Shown here: positions 8,281 to 18,300 of the stretch, piece by piece
Layout of the letters: each line of letters opens with the position of its first letter
How positions within the stretch are numbered: position 1 is the stretch's first letter
Assembly: GCF_010378095.1 (NCBI RefSeq)
Contig: NZ_WNJL01000011.1
Span: 186,001 to 250,000 of the forward strand
Direction: 5' to 3'
DNA length: 64,000 nt
Source of the DNA: Acidithiobacillus ferrianus
GTDB lineage: Bacteria; Pseudomonadota; Gammaproteobacteria; Acidithiobacillales; Acidithiobacillaceae
Notes under the pieces: generated by a model
Seen by the model: only the letters and a program-made list of their open reading frames with translations
The model's database searches: none
Told to the model about the DNA's origin: nothing
Position numbers and translations under genes: made by a program

Positions 8281-9524
8281 GCCTCAACTCCTTCCGCCGC
8301 AGCGGTAAACAGTCTGTTGATGATGGTGCTCCCCTCCAATTCCTCACCACTGAGGGTCAGAGCCAGCAATTCGCCACCCAGCACCTCCGGGGCGATGATG
8401 AGATCCGCCCCGACTTGCCGCAAGCGTTCCAGATTCTTACCGTCCTGGACCGCCGCCACCATCTTTCCGGGAGTCGCCACCTCCTTGGCGGCAAGAACGA
8501 TGAACGCATTTTCGCTGTCGATCACCCGCAACGCGAGAACCCCGAGGGCGCGCTCGACACCCGCCCTACGCAGCACATCCGAATCCGTCGCATCACCGAT
8601 CATCAGATCTCCTTCGGCCATCCACACATGCTCGGGCACGGCGGACAGCAGAACCAATGCGGGCAAATGCCGGGCACGCAGGGCATGATAGGTGTTTTGC
8701 GCCAAGGCGTTATTACCAATGATCAGGTAATGGTTACGCCATACACGCTTTTTTTCTCCCATCAGCAGATGTTGCATCCGGCCATTCAACAAAGGCACCA
8801 CGACTGCGGAAATAGAGGTGGCAAAAACGGTGATGCCCAGAATGATGATGGAAACCACAAAGAATCGGGCATCTTCACTTTTCGGCACGATGTCTCCGTA
8901 GCCCACCGTGGACATGGTGACTACCGCAAAGTATAAAGCGCTCACCAGGTCCTTGATCGGAGGCGAAAACCCGGCACCCAACACATAGCTGCCCAGCACC
9001 GCGTAACTCATCAGCAGCAAAATGGATATTGCCGCGAAGAGGGTGCCAGCGGCCACACTCGAACGCGCGAAATGGCGCCGAAACACCAGCAAGGCCACCA
9101 GAATCATGGCGTTGAAAACGGTGACACCGCTCCATACCAACCCGTAGTGATGCAGCAGCATCGCCAGCATCGCCGCTGCGAGCACCAGCGTAATGGCCCA
9201 GGAAAAACGGGAGCGAAACAGTAATCCGAAGGCCATCAGTAGTAAAACGGTGCCGACAACCGCCTCGGGTACCGTGCCCAGCGCTGACAAAAGCGAGGAC
9301 TGGGTCAGACTGGCGGCGGGCGCGAGATCGGCCAGTTCCGGAAAGAGCTTGGTGAGATGTGGCAACGCATCCAGAACCGCCAACGCCCCCAACAGCCCGA
9401 CAGCGAGCGCCAGCGGTATTTGTGGAAACCATGCCTCCAAATACAGGACCGCCCGTATCCTGACCGCGAAACGGAGCAACCGTTGCCGGGGCGACAAGCG
9501 CACGATATCGGGCATTCTGATCAT
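8277..9524 (-). CDS. Kch-like voltage-gated potassium channel with TrkA-N (RCK) domain
   Basis: 415 residues from the ATG at 9524 (AAGGA eight bases upstream). Several membrane helices span about 25-200, followed by a pore loop with the K+ selectivity filter TVGYGD near residue 210 and an inner helix. A cytoplasmic Rossmann domain (about 250-385) begins HYLIIGNNALAQ. Its nucleotide-binding glycines are degenerate, as in E. coli Kch. The channel should pass K+ across the inner membrane. An upstream in-frame ATG at 9620 lies inside the spacer of a good promoter, so it is unlikely to be used. It is coupled to the small membrane-protein gene downstream. Confidence 0.85.
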   Translation of the reverse strand: MIRMPDIVRLSPRQRLLRFAVRIRAVLYLEAWFPQIPLALAVGLLGALAVLDALPHLTKLFPELADLAPAASLTQSSLLSALGTVPEAVVGTVLLLMAFGLLFRSRFSWAITLVLAAAMLAMLLHHYGLVWSGVTVFNAMILVALLVFRRHFARSSVAAGTLFAAISILLLMSYAVLGSYVLGAGFSPPIKDLVSALYFAVVTMSTVGYGDIVPKSEDARFFVVSIIILGITVFATSISAVVVPLLNGRMQHLLMGEKKRVWRNHYLIIGNNALAQNTYHALRARHLPALVLLSAVPEHVWMAEGDLMIGDATDSDVLRRAGVERALGVLALRVIDSENAFIVLAAKEVATPGKMVAAVQDGKNLERLRQVGADLIIAPEVLGGELLALTLSGEELEGSTIINRLFTAAAEGVEA

Positions 9525-9825
9525 GGGCAGATCCTTGTTTTCGCGTGTCAGCCCCCGTGGATCCGCAGACGACCGACCCACTGCAGCGCCGAAAGATTCA
9601 AGCAGACTAAACAAAACCATGGCATGATTACAAGGTTATGGTGCCCCCCTCGCGGCCTTGACCACCGCCCGTCTCGCACCGTGGGATGATGCACATCGCA
9701 CGAAACACCCTGCGAAGATGCCGCCAAGTGATTCAAGCTCCGGCCCCACCGTGAGCCACAAACCGCAGTGCGTCGGCATGGATCCCGAAGAAGGCCCGAA
9801 CCATTCGGACAACGCATTGAACATT
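9525..9825. other. Intergenic region between channel gene and PBP1A
   Basis: About 300 bases with no convincing gene. It holds the candidate channel promoter (9606-9633). At 9796-9808, just past the PBP1A stop, is a small perfect inverted repeat CCGAA-CCA-TTCGG, read on the minus strand and followed by GCCTTCTTC. This could be a weak terminator. An 89-codon minus-strand frame at 9548-9817 has no protein-like composition and I do not call it. Confidence 0.5.
9606..9633 (-). promoter_or_regulatory. Candidate sigma-70 promoter for the K+ channel gene
   Basis: On the minus strand, TTGTAA (9633-9628), a 16-base spacer and TTTAGT (9611-9606). Transcription would begin near 9599, about 75 bases before the ATG at 9524. 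The alternative ATG at 9620 falls within the spacer, which supports the shorter protein. Confidence 0.4.
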
Positions 9826-12300
9826 CTAGAAAATACGCATCAGCGCATGGATGAAGCTTTGCACCTCCTCACCCATCGTGGAACGAGGCGGCAAGTAGCC
9901 GGCCAAAAAATGACCCGCAGGATATCGGTGCGCCGGATCCCCATCGGGGGCCAGCGTCCCGGTGCGCGGATCGTAGTGCGCCGTCACCACATCCGGCGGC
10001 TGAAAAAAACCGACATCGGGTTCACCCTTCAACGCCGTGCGCATGTAACGAATCCAGATGGGCAAGGCCTGGCGAGCCCCGGCGGCCCAGGTCCCCATCG
10101 TGTGATTATCGTCATACCCGACCCAGACCGAGGTGGTGATATGGGGATTGAATCCGTTGAACCAGGCATTATCCTCATGGTTGGTCGTGCCGGTTTTCCC
10201 GGCCAGATCATGCCGATGCAGAATCTGCGCCGCAACACCGGTGCCCTCCCGGATCACCCGTTCCATCATGCGCGTCATCAGAAAAGCCACCCCTGGTGGC
10301 ATCACCGTATGCTGTGGGGGTGGCCGGTACCCCAACGGACAACCCATCAGGGACACCGCCGTGCCATGCGCCGTCACGATCTTGCGGATCAGATAGGGAT
10401 GGGGCAAAAAACCGCCGCTGGAAAACACCGCATAGCCCCGCGCGACCTGTAACGGCGTAACCTCGCCAGAACCCAGCGCCATGGAGGGCGAAGCCGGAAT
10501 CTGCCTGGCGGGGATGCCAAAACGCGCCACATAACGCCTGACATAAGGAATACCTGCATGCATCAACAAGCGCACGCTCGGCACGTTATGGGAATCGGCC
10601 AAATCCTCCCAGACCGGGAAGGGGGTTCTGGAAAAGGTACGACTATAATTGGTCGGCGCGTACACCTGGCCGTTACCGAGGGGAATCACCAAGGGCGTGT
10701 CGGCGATGAGGGATACCGGCGTCAGGTAATGCTTCTTGCCACTGGCCAGATAGGCCGGCGCATCCATAACCGAGGCGTAGACGAAGGGTTTGAAGCCGGA
10801 GCCCGGCTGCCGGTACGCATAGAGCGCGCGATCGAAGTGACTCAATGCGTAGCTGAACCCCCCCGACAACGCCAGGATGGCGCCGGAGCGGCTGTTCAGG
10901 GAAACCAGCGCGCCCTGGACACGGGGGATCTGGGCAAGCTGCCAGCCGCCGTGAGGAACGTCGTGCCAGACTTTCGTGCCCCAAACCGGATTCCCGGTGC
11001 CGGCGGTGGTCGTCGCCACATAACGACGCAGCCAGATGAGGTCTCCACGTTGCAATACCTCGTCCACCGCCGTCGGCGGCTTGCCGCGTGGTGCCGATCG
11101 GGCCCAGACCACATCGCGCAGGGTGAGGTGGAGGAGACGGCGCCCCTCAAGCGACACCTCCGCCGATCGGGCGTTGGCCTTCAGCACCACACCCCAATGC
11201 AAGTTGGCGGGGTTGTGATGGGGCAGCTGGCCGGGACGCTGGCCTTGCAAAGCCGCCGACAAAGCAGGGGCCCGCAACTGGGCGATAGGGCCACGCCAGG
11301 CCTTGGGGTCCATGCTGTCAAGACCCATGCTGTAGTTTTCCAGACCCACCGCCAGATCGGCATCCGCGGCGCGCTGATCCGTGGGATCGATGCTGGTGTA
11401 GACCCGCAGACCAGTCCGGTAGGTAAAGACCGCGCCGAACTGGCGCTCCAACCAGTTGCGGATCCAATCCGTCGCGTAGGGTGCGATATTGCTGGCGGGC
11501 GCGTGGTAGTGGGCACGGACGGGTTCGGCAAGCGCGGAGCGCTCCTGCGCCACGCTGATGTAACCCAGTCGCGCCATCCGTTGCAATACGTAATCCCGGC
11601 GTGTTTTAGCGGCTCGCGGCGAGGCGATGGGGTTGAAGTAGGAAGGCGCGGCGGGCAGTCCGGCCAGCGTCGCCATTTCACTCAGGGTCAGTTGGCTCAC
11701 GGTTTTGCCGTAATACGTCTCCGCCGCCGCCTGTACGCCGTAGGCGCCCTCCCCCAGGTAAATTTTATTGAGGTAAAGCGCGAGAATTTGTGAACGGGTA
11801 AAATGCGCGCTCACCTTATAGGCCAGGAGGATCTCCGCCACCTTGCGAGTCACGGTCTTCTTGGAGGTCAGGTAAAAGTTGCGCGCCACCTGTTCCGTGA
11901 TGGTACTCGCCCCCTGCACCGGCGCCATGTGGAGCAGATCCACCCAGGCCGCGCGCAGAATACCGGGAAAGCTGACCGGATAGTACAGCGGATCGTGGCT
12001 GTAAAATTTAGAATCCTCGGCGGAAATGAAGGCTTCCTGGAGGGGTTTGGGAATCTGCGCCAGCGGCAAAGCATAGCGCAACTGCGGCCCCACCACCTGC
12101 AGGAGACGCCCATTATCCGCATAGATGCGCAGGGGTTCCTGGGGATGCCAGTTTTCGAGTTGCGTGACCGGGGGCAAATCGCTCCAGATGCGCCAGGTCC
12201 AGATACCCACACCCACGACGAGACCGGCGCAGAGCAAAACGGTGACGACAAACGTCCAAAAAATCCAACGGCGCCGCGAGCCGCCGGCCCCTCGCGCCAT
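9826..12300 (-). CDS. mrcA: Penicillin-binding protein 1A (bifunctional transglycosylase/transpeptidase)
   Basis: 824 residues; AGGGG lies nine bases before the ATG at 12300, although an ATG at 12306 is also possible. One N-terminal membrane anchor (about 12-35) precedes a periplasmic GT51 glycosyltransferase domain: EDSKFYSHD with the catalytic Glu, GASTITEQ and RKVAE with the second Glu. An OB-like insert follows. The transpeptidase domain has PGSGFKP (nucleophile SxxK), SHN (SxN) and AGKTGTT (KTG), all intact. It polymerises lipid II and cross-links peptidoglycan. Motif 1 is followed by PLYYPVS instead of the usual glycine. It lies just after the PBP5-like gene on the same strand. Confidence 0.92.
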   Translation of the reverse strand: MARGAGGSRRRWIFWTFVVTVLLCAGLVVGVGIWTWRIWSDLPPVTQLENWHPQEPLRIYADNGRLLQVVGPQLRYALPLAQIPKPLQEAFISAEDSKFYSHDPLYYPVSFPGILRAAWVDLLHMAPVQGASTITEQVARNFYLTSKKTVTRKVAEILLAYKVSAHFTRSQILALYLNKIYLGEGAYGVQAAAETYYGKTVSQLTLSEMATLAGLPAAPSYFNPIASPRAAKTRRDYVLQRMARLGYISVAQERSALAEPVRAHYHAPASNIAPYATDWIRNWLERQFGAVFTYRTGLRVYTSIDPTDQRAADADLAVGLENYSMGLDSMDPKAWRGPIAQLRAPALSAALQGQRPGQLPHHNPANLHWGVVLKANARSAEVSLEGRRLLHLTLRDVVWARSAPRGKPPTAVDEVLQRGDLIWLRRYVATTTAGTGNPVWGTKVWHDVPHGGWQLAQIPRVQGALVSLNSRSGAILALSGGFSYALSHFDRALYAYRQPGSGFKPFVYASVMDAPAYLASGKKHYLTPVSLIADTPLVIPLGNGQVYAPTNYSRTFSRTPFPVWEDLADSHNVPSVRLLMHAGIPYVRRYVARFGIPARQIPASPSMALGSGEVTPLQVARGYAVFSSGGFLPHPYLIRKIVTAHGTAVSLMGCPLGYRPPPQHTVMPPGVAFLMTRMMERVIREGTGVAAQILHRHDLAGKTGTTNHEDNAWFNGFNPHITTSVWVGYDDNHTMGTWAAGARQALPIWIRYMRTALKGEPDVGFFQPPDVVTAHYDPRTGTLAPDGDPAHRYPAGHFLAGYLPPRSTMGEEVQSFIHALMRIF

Positions 12301-12361
12301 CACCATCAGCCCCTAATCCAGACACATCCGAGTACGCGGGCCGCACATGGGGCAACCGGCA

Positions 12362-13528
12362 TCAGAGCCATGACTCCCCCGTATGCAACCAACGGGTCAA
12401 CCAGCCGGCAGGCTGCACCGCGGATTTGGCGACTACCGGCACCCGCTGCAAAAGGTGCCCATACCAGCGCACCGTCAGCGTACCAACAGGTTCACCCGCG
12501 CGGATCGGCGCCTTGAGACCCGTCAGGGGGATGAACTGCGCCTGCAAGTGGGTGCCCCCCTGCTTGGGCTCCGACAGGGTGACGGCGCGGGCGGTCATCA
12601 CCTGGAGGTCTTCCGGGCTCCAGTCTTCATGATGCACGTTCGCCACCACTTGCCCAGCGGCATAAAGGGAGCGATCCCGCCAGCCATTCCAGCCGTAATG
12701 CAGCAGCGCGCTGGCATCGTCTCCCGCGGCACGGCGCGAAGGCGCGCCCAGCACCACAGCCACGAGTGTGCGGCCGTCACGGCTCGCGCTGGCGTCCAGA
12801 TTCCAGCTGTCCTTGGCGGCCAGGCCGACGCCGAGACCATCGATGTCGCTCCGGCCGGCCAGCGGATTGTAGTTGAACTGCGTGATCCGGTTGTAGACAT
12901 AGGAAGTCTTCCCGGCCACCTGCAACACCTGCGGATGCGCCTGGATCAAGCGCTCCGAGAGACGGGCGATATCCAGCGCCGTGCTGGTCTGGCCGGGTTG
13001 CGGCAAACCGTCCGGGTTGGTGAAGTGCGTATGCCGCAGACCCATGGCCAGCGCATCGCGATTCATCAGGCCCACGAAACCACCCACGCTGCCCGCCACG
13101 GCCTGAGCGATGGCGATGGCCGCATCATTACCACCGTCGATGAGCAGACCGCTCTCCAACTGCGTCAAGGTGACCGGCATGCCGGGCTGAATGAACATCC
13201 GGGAACCCTGCGCGTGCCACGCCTCGTCCGAGACCCGCACCGCTGCTTGTGGTTGTACCATGCCCTGCTTTTCCGCCTGGTACAGGACGTAGGCCGTCAT
13301 CAGTTTGACCAGGCCGGAAGGGTTGAGGGGTTTTTCGGCATGGTCGGCCATCAGCACCTGGCCACTGTTTACATCCAGCAGCACGGCACCTTGTATATCC
13401 GTCAACCGCGGCGCGGGCAGAGGGGGCTGTGGCGGCAAGAGGGGTGGTGAAGGTAAATCCGGGGTGGCCGCGCTGGCGTCCCCCCAGGCCATCATGGCCG
13501 CGAGGGCCAAAGCTTCGAACAATTTCAT
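12362..13528 (-). CDS. PBP5/DacA-family protein without catalytic motifs (pseudo-enzyme)
   Basis: 388 residues from the ATG at 13528. A signal peptide ends ASA, followed by a Pro-rich stretch. The fold is clearly DacA-type D-alanyl-D-alanine carboxypeptidase: LTDIQGAVLLDVNSGQVL, VGLMNRDALAMGLRHTHF, and a C-terminal PBP5-like beta domain with a terminal amphipathic helix. All three active-site motifs are changed. The SxxK box reads NPSGLVKLMT, with Gly at the nucleophile position. SGN reads GGN (LIDGGNDA). KTG reads GVG (DGLGVGLAA). I checked these codons on the reverse strand. Carboxypeptidase activity is therefore not expected; a murein-binding or scaffold role beside PBP1A is possible. Confidence 0.85.
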   Translation of the reverse strand: MKLFEALALAAMMAWGDASAATPDLPSPPLLPPQPPLPAPRLTDIQGAVLLDVNSGQVLMADHAEKPLNPSGLVKLMTAYVLYQAEKQGMVQPQAAVRVSDEAWHAQGSRMFIQPGMPVTLTQLESGLLIDGGNDAAIAIAQAVAGSVGGFVGLMNRDALAMGLRHTHFTNPDGLPQPGQTSTALDIARLSERLIQAHPQVLQVAGKTSYVYNRITQFNYNPLAGRSDIDGLGVGLAAKDSWNLDASASRDGRTLVAVVLGAPSRRAAGDDASALLHYGWNGWRDRSLYAAGQVVANVHHEDWSPEDLQVMTARAVTLSEPKQGGTHLQAQFIPLTGLKAPIRAGEPVGTLTVRWYGHLLQRVPVVAKSAVQPAGWLTRWLHTGESWL

Positions 13529-13649
13529 CGTGTGGAGCGGTTCTTTGATCCGGCTGATAGTACCTGTTGGAAATCCACCCGCAGGGAAAAGTTCCCGATC
13601 CGCCCCCGCGCGCTCCATCCGCCGGACATGGCGACCGCGTACACGAAGA

Positions 13650-15275
13650 TCAGTCACCCCGGATCAGCAAGTAACGCGCCATAAGCGCCTGCGTCGAGGC
13701 GTCGTGGGGATGGCCGGCCGCCCCCCGTATATCCGCCACGATCCGCTGCGCCAGTATTTTGCCTAGCTCCACACCCCATTGATCAAAGGAGTCGATGCCC
13801 CAGATCACCCCCTGGGTAAAGACACTGTGCTCATAAAGCGCCACCAGCGCCCCCAGGGTATGGGGCGTGAGGGCGTCGGCCAGCACCACGCTGCTGGGCC
13901 GATTGCCCGGGAACATGCGGAAGGGCACTTGCGCCTCGGCGACCCCCTCGGCACGCAGTTCCTCCGCCGTTTTGCCGAAGGCCAGCGCCTCGGCCTGCGC
14001 GATGAGATTGGCCATCAGCAGATCATGTTGCTCCGCCAGCGCGCTCAGCGGTCGGCAAAAGCCAATAAAATCACAGGGAATCAGGCGCGTGCCTTGGTGG
14101 ATCAGTTGATAAAAAGAATGCTGTCCGTCCGTGCCCGGTTCACCCCAGATGATGGTACCGGTATCGACGGGCACGGGATGTCCGTCCTCATCCACACGCT
14201 TGCCATTGCTCTCCATCTGCAGTTGCTGGAGATAGGCCGGGAAACGGGCCAGGTCGTGGGCATAGGGCAGTATGGCCTGGGTGTGCGCCGCCCAGAAATT
14301 GTTATACCAGAGCGCCAGCAGACCCAGCAGCACCGGCAAATTCCGCTCCAGCGGCGCGGTCTGAAAATGAATGTCCATGGCATGGAAACCCGCCAGCATC
14401 TCGGTAAAATGCTCGGGCCCCACCGCCAGCATGGTGGACAGGCCGATCGCGGAATCCATGGAATACCGCCCGCCCACCCAGTCCCAGAAGCCAAACATGT
14501 GCTCCGCATCCATACCGAAGGCCTTGACGGCGTCGGTGTTGGTGGAAACCGCCACAAAATGCTTCGCCACGGCCGCCTCCCCCAGGGCCGAGGTAATCCA
14601 GTGACGCGCCTGATGGGCGTTGGTCATGGTCTCCAGGGTGGTAAAGGTTTTGGAGGAAATGATGAAGAGGGTCTCGGCAGGGTCGAGGCCGGCAGTCACA
14701 TCGACGAAAGTCGCCCCATCCACATTGGCGACGAAGCGCAGATCCATATCCGGATGACGGTACGCGCGCAAAGCCTTCCAGGCCATCTCCGGCCCCAGGT
14801 AGGAGCCGCCGATCCCGACGTTGACCACTTTGCGCAGGGGTCGGCCAGTCGCACCGCGCCAGCGGCCCTCATGAATGGAACGGGTGAAGGCGGCCATATG
14901 TTCCAGCACCTGGTGGACCTCCGGCACCACATTCATCCCCACCGTGGGCATGACATAGCCCTTGGGCGCGCGCAAGGCGGCATGGAGCGCGGCCCGACCC
15001 TCCGTGCGGTTAACCGGCTCGCCAGCGAACATCGCCGCGCGGCGGTCCTCCAGATGCCGTCCCCGGGCCAACGCCATGAGCAGGCGTACGGTCTCCGAAT
15101 CGATGAGGTGTTTGGAGTAATCCAGATAAAGTCCGCAGGCCTCGGCGGAAAAGCGCTGGGCGCGCTGCGGATCTTCACGAAAGAGTTGACGTAGAGTAAC
15201 GCCATCCCAGCTTTGCCGATGCTGCTGCAGATCCTGCCAGACGGACCATGTGTTCAGGGATACGGACACGGGCAT
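13650..15275 (-). CDS. pgi: Glucose-6-phosphate isomerase
   Basis: 541 residues, the usual length for the enzyme that interconverts glucose-6-phosphate and fructose-6-phosphate in the cytoplasm. Conserved segments include [28 protein letters not shown], the SIS-fold phosphate site, [18 protein letters not shown] and the C-terminal [13 protein letters not shown]. The catalytic Glu (ESNGK) and His ([15 protein letters not shown]) are present. The product fructose-6-phosphate is the precursor of amino sugars for murein and LPS, which suits the envelope-rich neighbourhood. It is followed on the same strand by the PBP5-like gene after about 120 bases. Confidence 0.95.
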   Translation of the reverse strand: MPVSVSLNTWSVWQDLQQHRQSWDGVTLRQLFREDPQRAQRFSAEACGLYLDYSKHLIDSETVRLLMALARGRHLEDRRAAMFAGEPVNRTEGRAALHAALRAPKGYVMPTVGMNVVPEVHQVLEHMAAFTRSIHEGRWRGATGRPLRKVVNVGIGGSYLGPEMAWKALRAYRHPDMDLRFVANVDGATFVDVTAGLDPAETLFIISSKTFTTLETMTNAHQARHWITSALGEAAVAKHFVAVSTNTDAVKAFGMDAEHMFGFWDWVGGRYSMDSAIGLSTMLAVGPEHFTEMLAGFHAMDIHFQTAPLERNLPVLLGLLALWYNNFWAAHTQAILPYAHDLARFPAYLQQLQMESNGKRVDEDGHPVPVDTGTIIWGEPGTDGQHSFYQLIHQGTRLIPCDFIGFCRPLSALAEQHDLLMANLIAQAEALAFGKTAEELRAEGVAEAQVPFRMFPGNRPSSVVLADALTPHTLGALVALYEHSVFTQGVIWGIDSFDQWGVELGKILAQRIVADIRGAAGHPHDASTQALMARYLLIRGD

Positions 15276-15398
15276 ACTCCTTGTGCGGAGGGGAACGAAC
15301 GAGAAACCTCTGGCTCAAGAGTAGGCAAGGCGCGGCGGCACCGCAAGGGCGGATCGGCCGCGGCGCCCGCGGGCCACCAAGCACGAAATCGATACGCG

Positions 15399-18300
15399 TT
15401 ACCGCAGATGTCCTTGCCAGGCATCCCGCAAGGATTGCAAAAAAGCGGTTTCGGTCTCTTCCAGCACCGTCCAGTCCGCGCGGCCGCTGTCCCTATCCAG
15501 CTGTTCCACCAAGGTGCCCATGGCCTGATGGTAGGCATGGTGCCACTGATCCAGGGCGTTTCCCTCGGCCCGGCCCAAGCGCCGCAGATGACCGTGGATG
15601 GGACAGGCCTGCGCATTGCCCAGTGTCATGGAATCCAGCAAATGGGGGTTTTGCCGGACCATTTTGGATAACACGCTGTGGTTGGCCATCTGGGCGGCAT
15701 ACACTCCCAACAGGGTGCTGGGGTGCGGGTGCTGCACATACCGCTTCTGGAGCCATCTTTGCAGCCGGGCAACCGGCATGGGGCGGGCGATGCCCCGTCC
15801 CTGCAGCAGCGGAATATCCAGCGTAATCATGGCATCCAGAACGGCTTCATTCTCGACCCCCTCCACCACCAGATCCACACCCAAACCCTGTGCCAGATCT
15901 CGCACCGCGAGAACGAAGTGTAAATCCTCCGGGCGTTGCGCCAGCATACGCACGAAACCCTGATCCAATTTGATCTCATCGACGGGCAAATCCTTGAGGC
16001 GCAGCAAGGACGCATAAGCGCTGCCCACATCGTCCAGGGCCAGACGCACCCCCAACGCCTTGAGTTGCTGCAGCAGCTCCAACGCCGCGTTGCGCTCCAG
16101 AAAATCACTGCCTTCCAGGATTTCCAGCATGATACGCGCGGGATTCACACCACTTTGCAGAATGATCTGGCGGATCTGGCGGATGCAGGATTTGTTCAGC
16201 GACTGGGGATCGATGTTCACCGAGACCCACAGTTCACGGCCTGGCCCATCCAGGATCTTCAGGTCTTCCAACGCCTGGGCCAGCATATGCTGGGTGAGGT
16301 GGCACAGGTCGGCGCCACGCAATTGCGGCAGAAACTCACGGGGCGCAAGCATGCGCCCGTTGTCTGCCCGCAGGCGGGCCAACGCCTCCATGCCCACGAC
16401 CGCCATCGCCTGATTATCCCAGACCGGCTGGTAGAGGACGTGAAGCCGGCCATTCGCCAGCAATCGCTGCGCAAGCGGGGAACGACTCATGGCCGCGGCG
16501 GTTTCATGCAGCACCCAATAGGCGCTGCGATCCGCCTTGCTGCGCTTGCTTTCGTAAAGCGCCTGATCCGCATCCCGCAGCAAACCATCGGGTGTGGCCG
16601 TGGTCTTCGCTCCGGGGAAGATACTCACCCCCATACTGACGCCAACCCGGACATTGGTGCCATTCCGCAACATCAGCGGCGAGGTGATCACCGACTCTAT
16701 TTTGTACAGGATCTGATAAAGATCCTCCTGATTCTGCACGGATTCCAGCAGAATGACAAACTCATCGCCACCGAACCGGCCCACCATGTCATTGCACCGC
16801 AGCACCTCGGGCAATCGCTGCCCCAGGGCAGCGAGCACCTCGTCCCCGGCCTCGTGACCAAAGCGGTCATTGATCGGCTTGAAGTCGTCCAGATCCAGCA
16901 TACAAATGGCGAGAAAACCCCCTTGCCGCTGATGACGCGCCATGGCCTGTTCCAGTTGCGCCTCCAGAAGGCGGCGGTTGGGCAATCCCGTCAGCGGGTC
17001 ATAGAAAGCGACCTGTTGGAGCTTTTCCTGTGCCTGCTCGATCTCCTGTTGGTAGCGCTCCTGACGCAGCGCCAGCCCGATACTGTTGGCCACCTGGCTG
17101 TAGAGTTGCTGTACGGCGGTCGTAAAATGCCCCGCACGAGCGCTCATGATACCGAGAATGGCCTCGGGATGCCCTCCCTCGTGCGTAAAAATCGGCCACA
17201 GCATCTTCGCGGCCAGTTGATCCTGCAGACCCGGATATGCGTCGAAGATCGGGTGATACGGTGGCAACGTATCCCGGACGAGAGGCCCCTCGCAGCCACG
17301 GTCACGATGCAGAATCTCCCCCAGCAGGGTTTGTTCGGAGGGCCAGCCCAGGACATTCTGCGTATCGGCGAGCTCCAGCAGCGCATGGGCGATTTCAGGC
17401 GTCGCCGCTTTCAGATACGTTTCCCGAAGGATGGGCGCCACCGGGTCCGGCAAAACGATGTAAGCGGCCGTCGCCTCCGTTTCTTCCACCAGGATCTGGA
17501 GAATCACCGGGAAGATGGCGGCGGACCCCCTCCGGTCGAGCAGATAGCGCTGTAACTGCACGACGGCCGCTTGATAACGGCGCATGGTGGCGTCTTGAGC
17601 GGAAAGTTGCGCCAGACTTTCTTTTTCTTCCGCCAGTGACTTTTTCAAAAACAACTCGTCCATGCCATGCCCGATGAGCCGCGAGATTTGCCGCAACAAC
17701 TCGCAGATTTCCTCGGAAAACATCATGGGTTGGCCACCGATCACCGCGAGGATGGCCCATTGCTCCCCCTGATGGACGATCGGCACGGCGGCGGCCGCGC
17801 GCCAGCCGTACTCCAACGCCTGTTCACGCCACAACTGCACCAAGGGATCGGAAAGATAATCCTGCTGCACCACGAGATCCCCGCTACGCCAAGCCCTCGC
17901 CCCCACCGTCTGTCCCTCCGGCACGTCCGCGGAAACCGGCCAGCGACGCTTCAACGCGTTGGAGGCACTCCAGCCCGCGCTCGCCAGGGCATCCATGCAA
18001 CCATCCGCGCCGGGACGGGCGATCCACGCCGCGATGAACAATCCGCTATCGATGAGCTGCTGGCAGCTCCGCTGAAAAAGCACACCCATCTCCTCGGTCG
18101 TTAACGCCACCTCGCCCGCCAACAGTAAGGCCCGCTGCAACGTACGCGTGCGCTCCAAAATCCGTCCCGCTTCCTGGCGACGCAAGAAATCCTGTAAATC
18201 CCCGGAAAGACCCGCCATCAGCTGCATGGTCTGCCGGGGAAATTCCGCCCCCCGATCACGCTGCAGGGCAATACGCCCCGAGCGGCCATCGGGCCAGGAA

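Noticed and set aside
9548..9817. 89-codon minus-strand frame between channel and PBP1A
   Set aside because: Cys/Arg/Trp-rich with no protein-like pattern, and it crosses the channel promoter.
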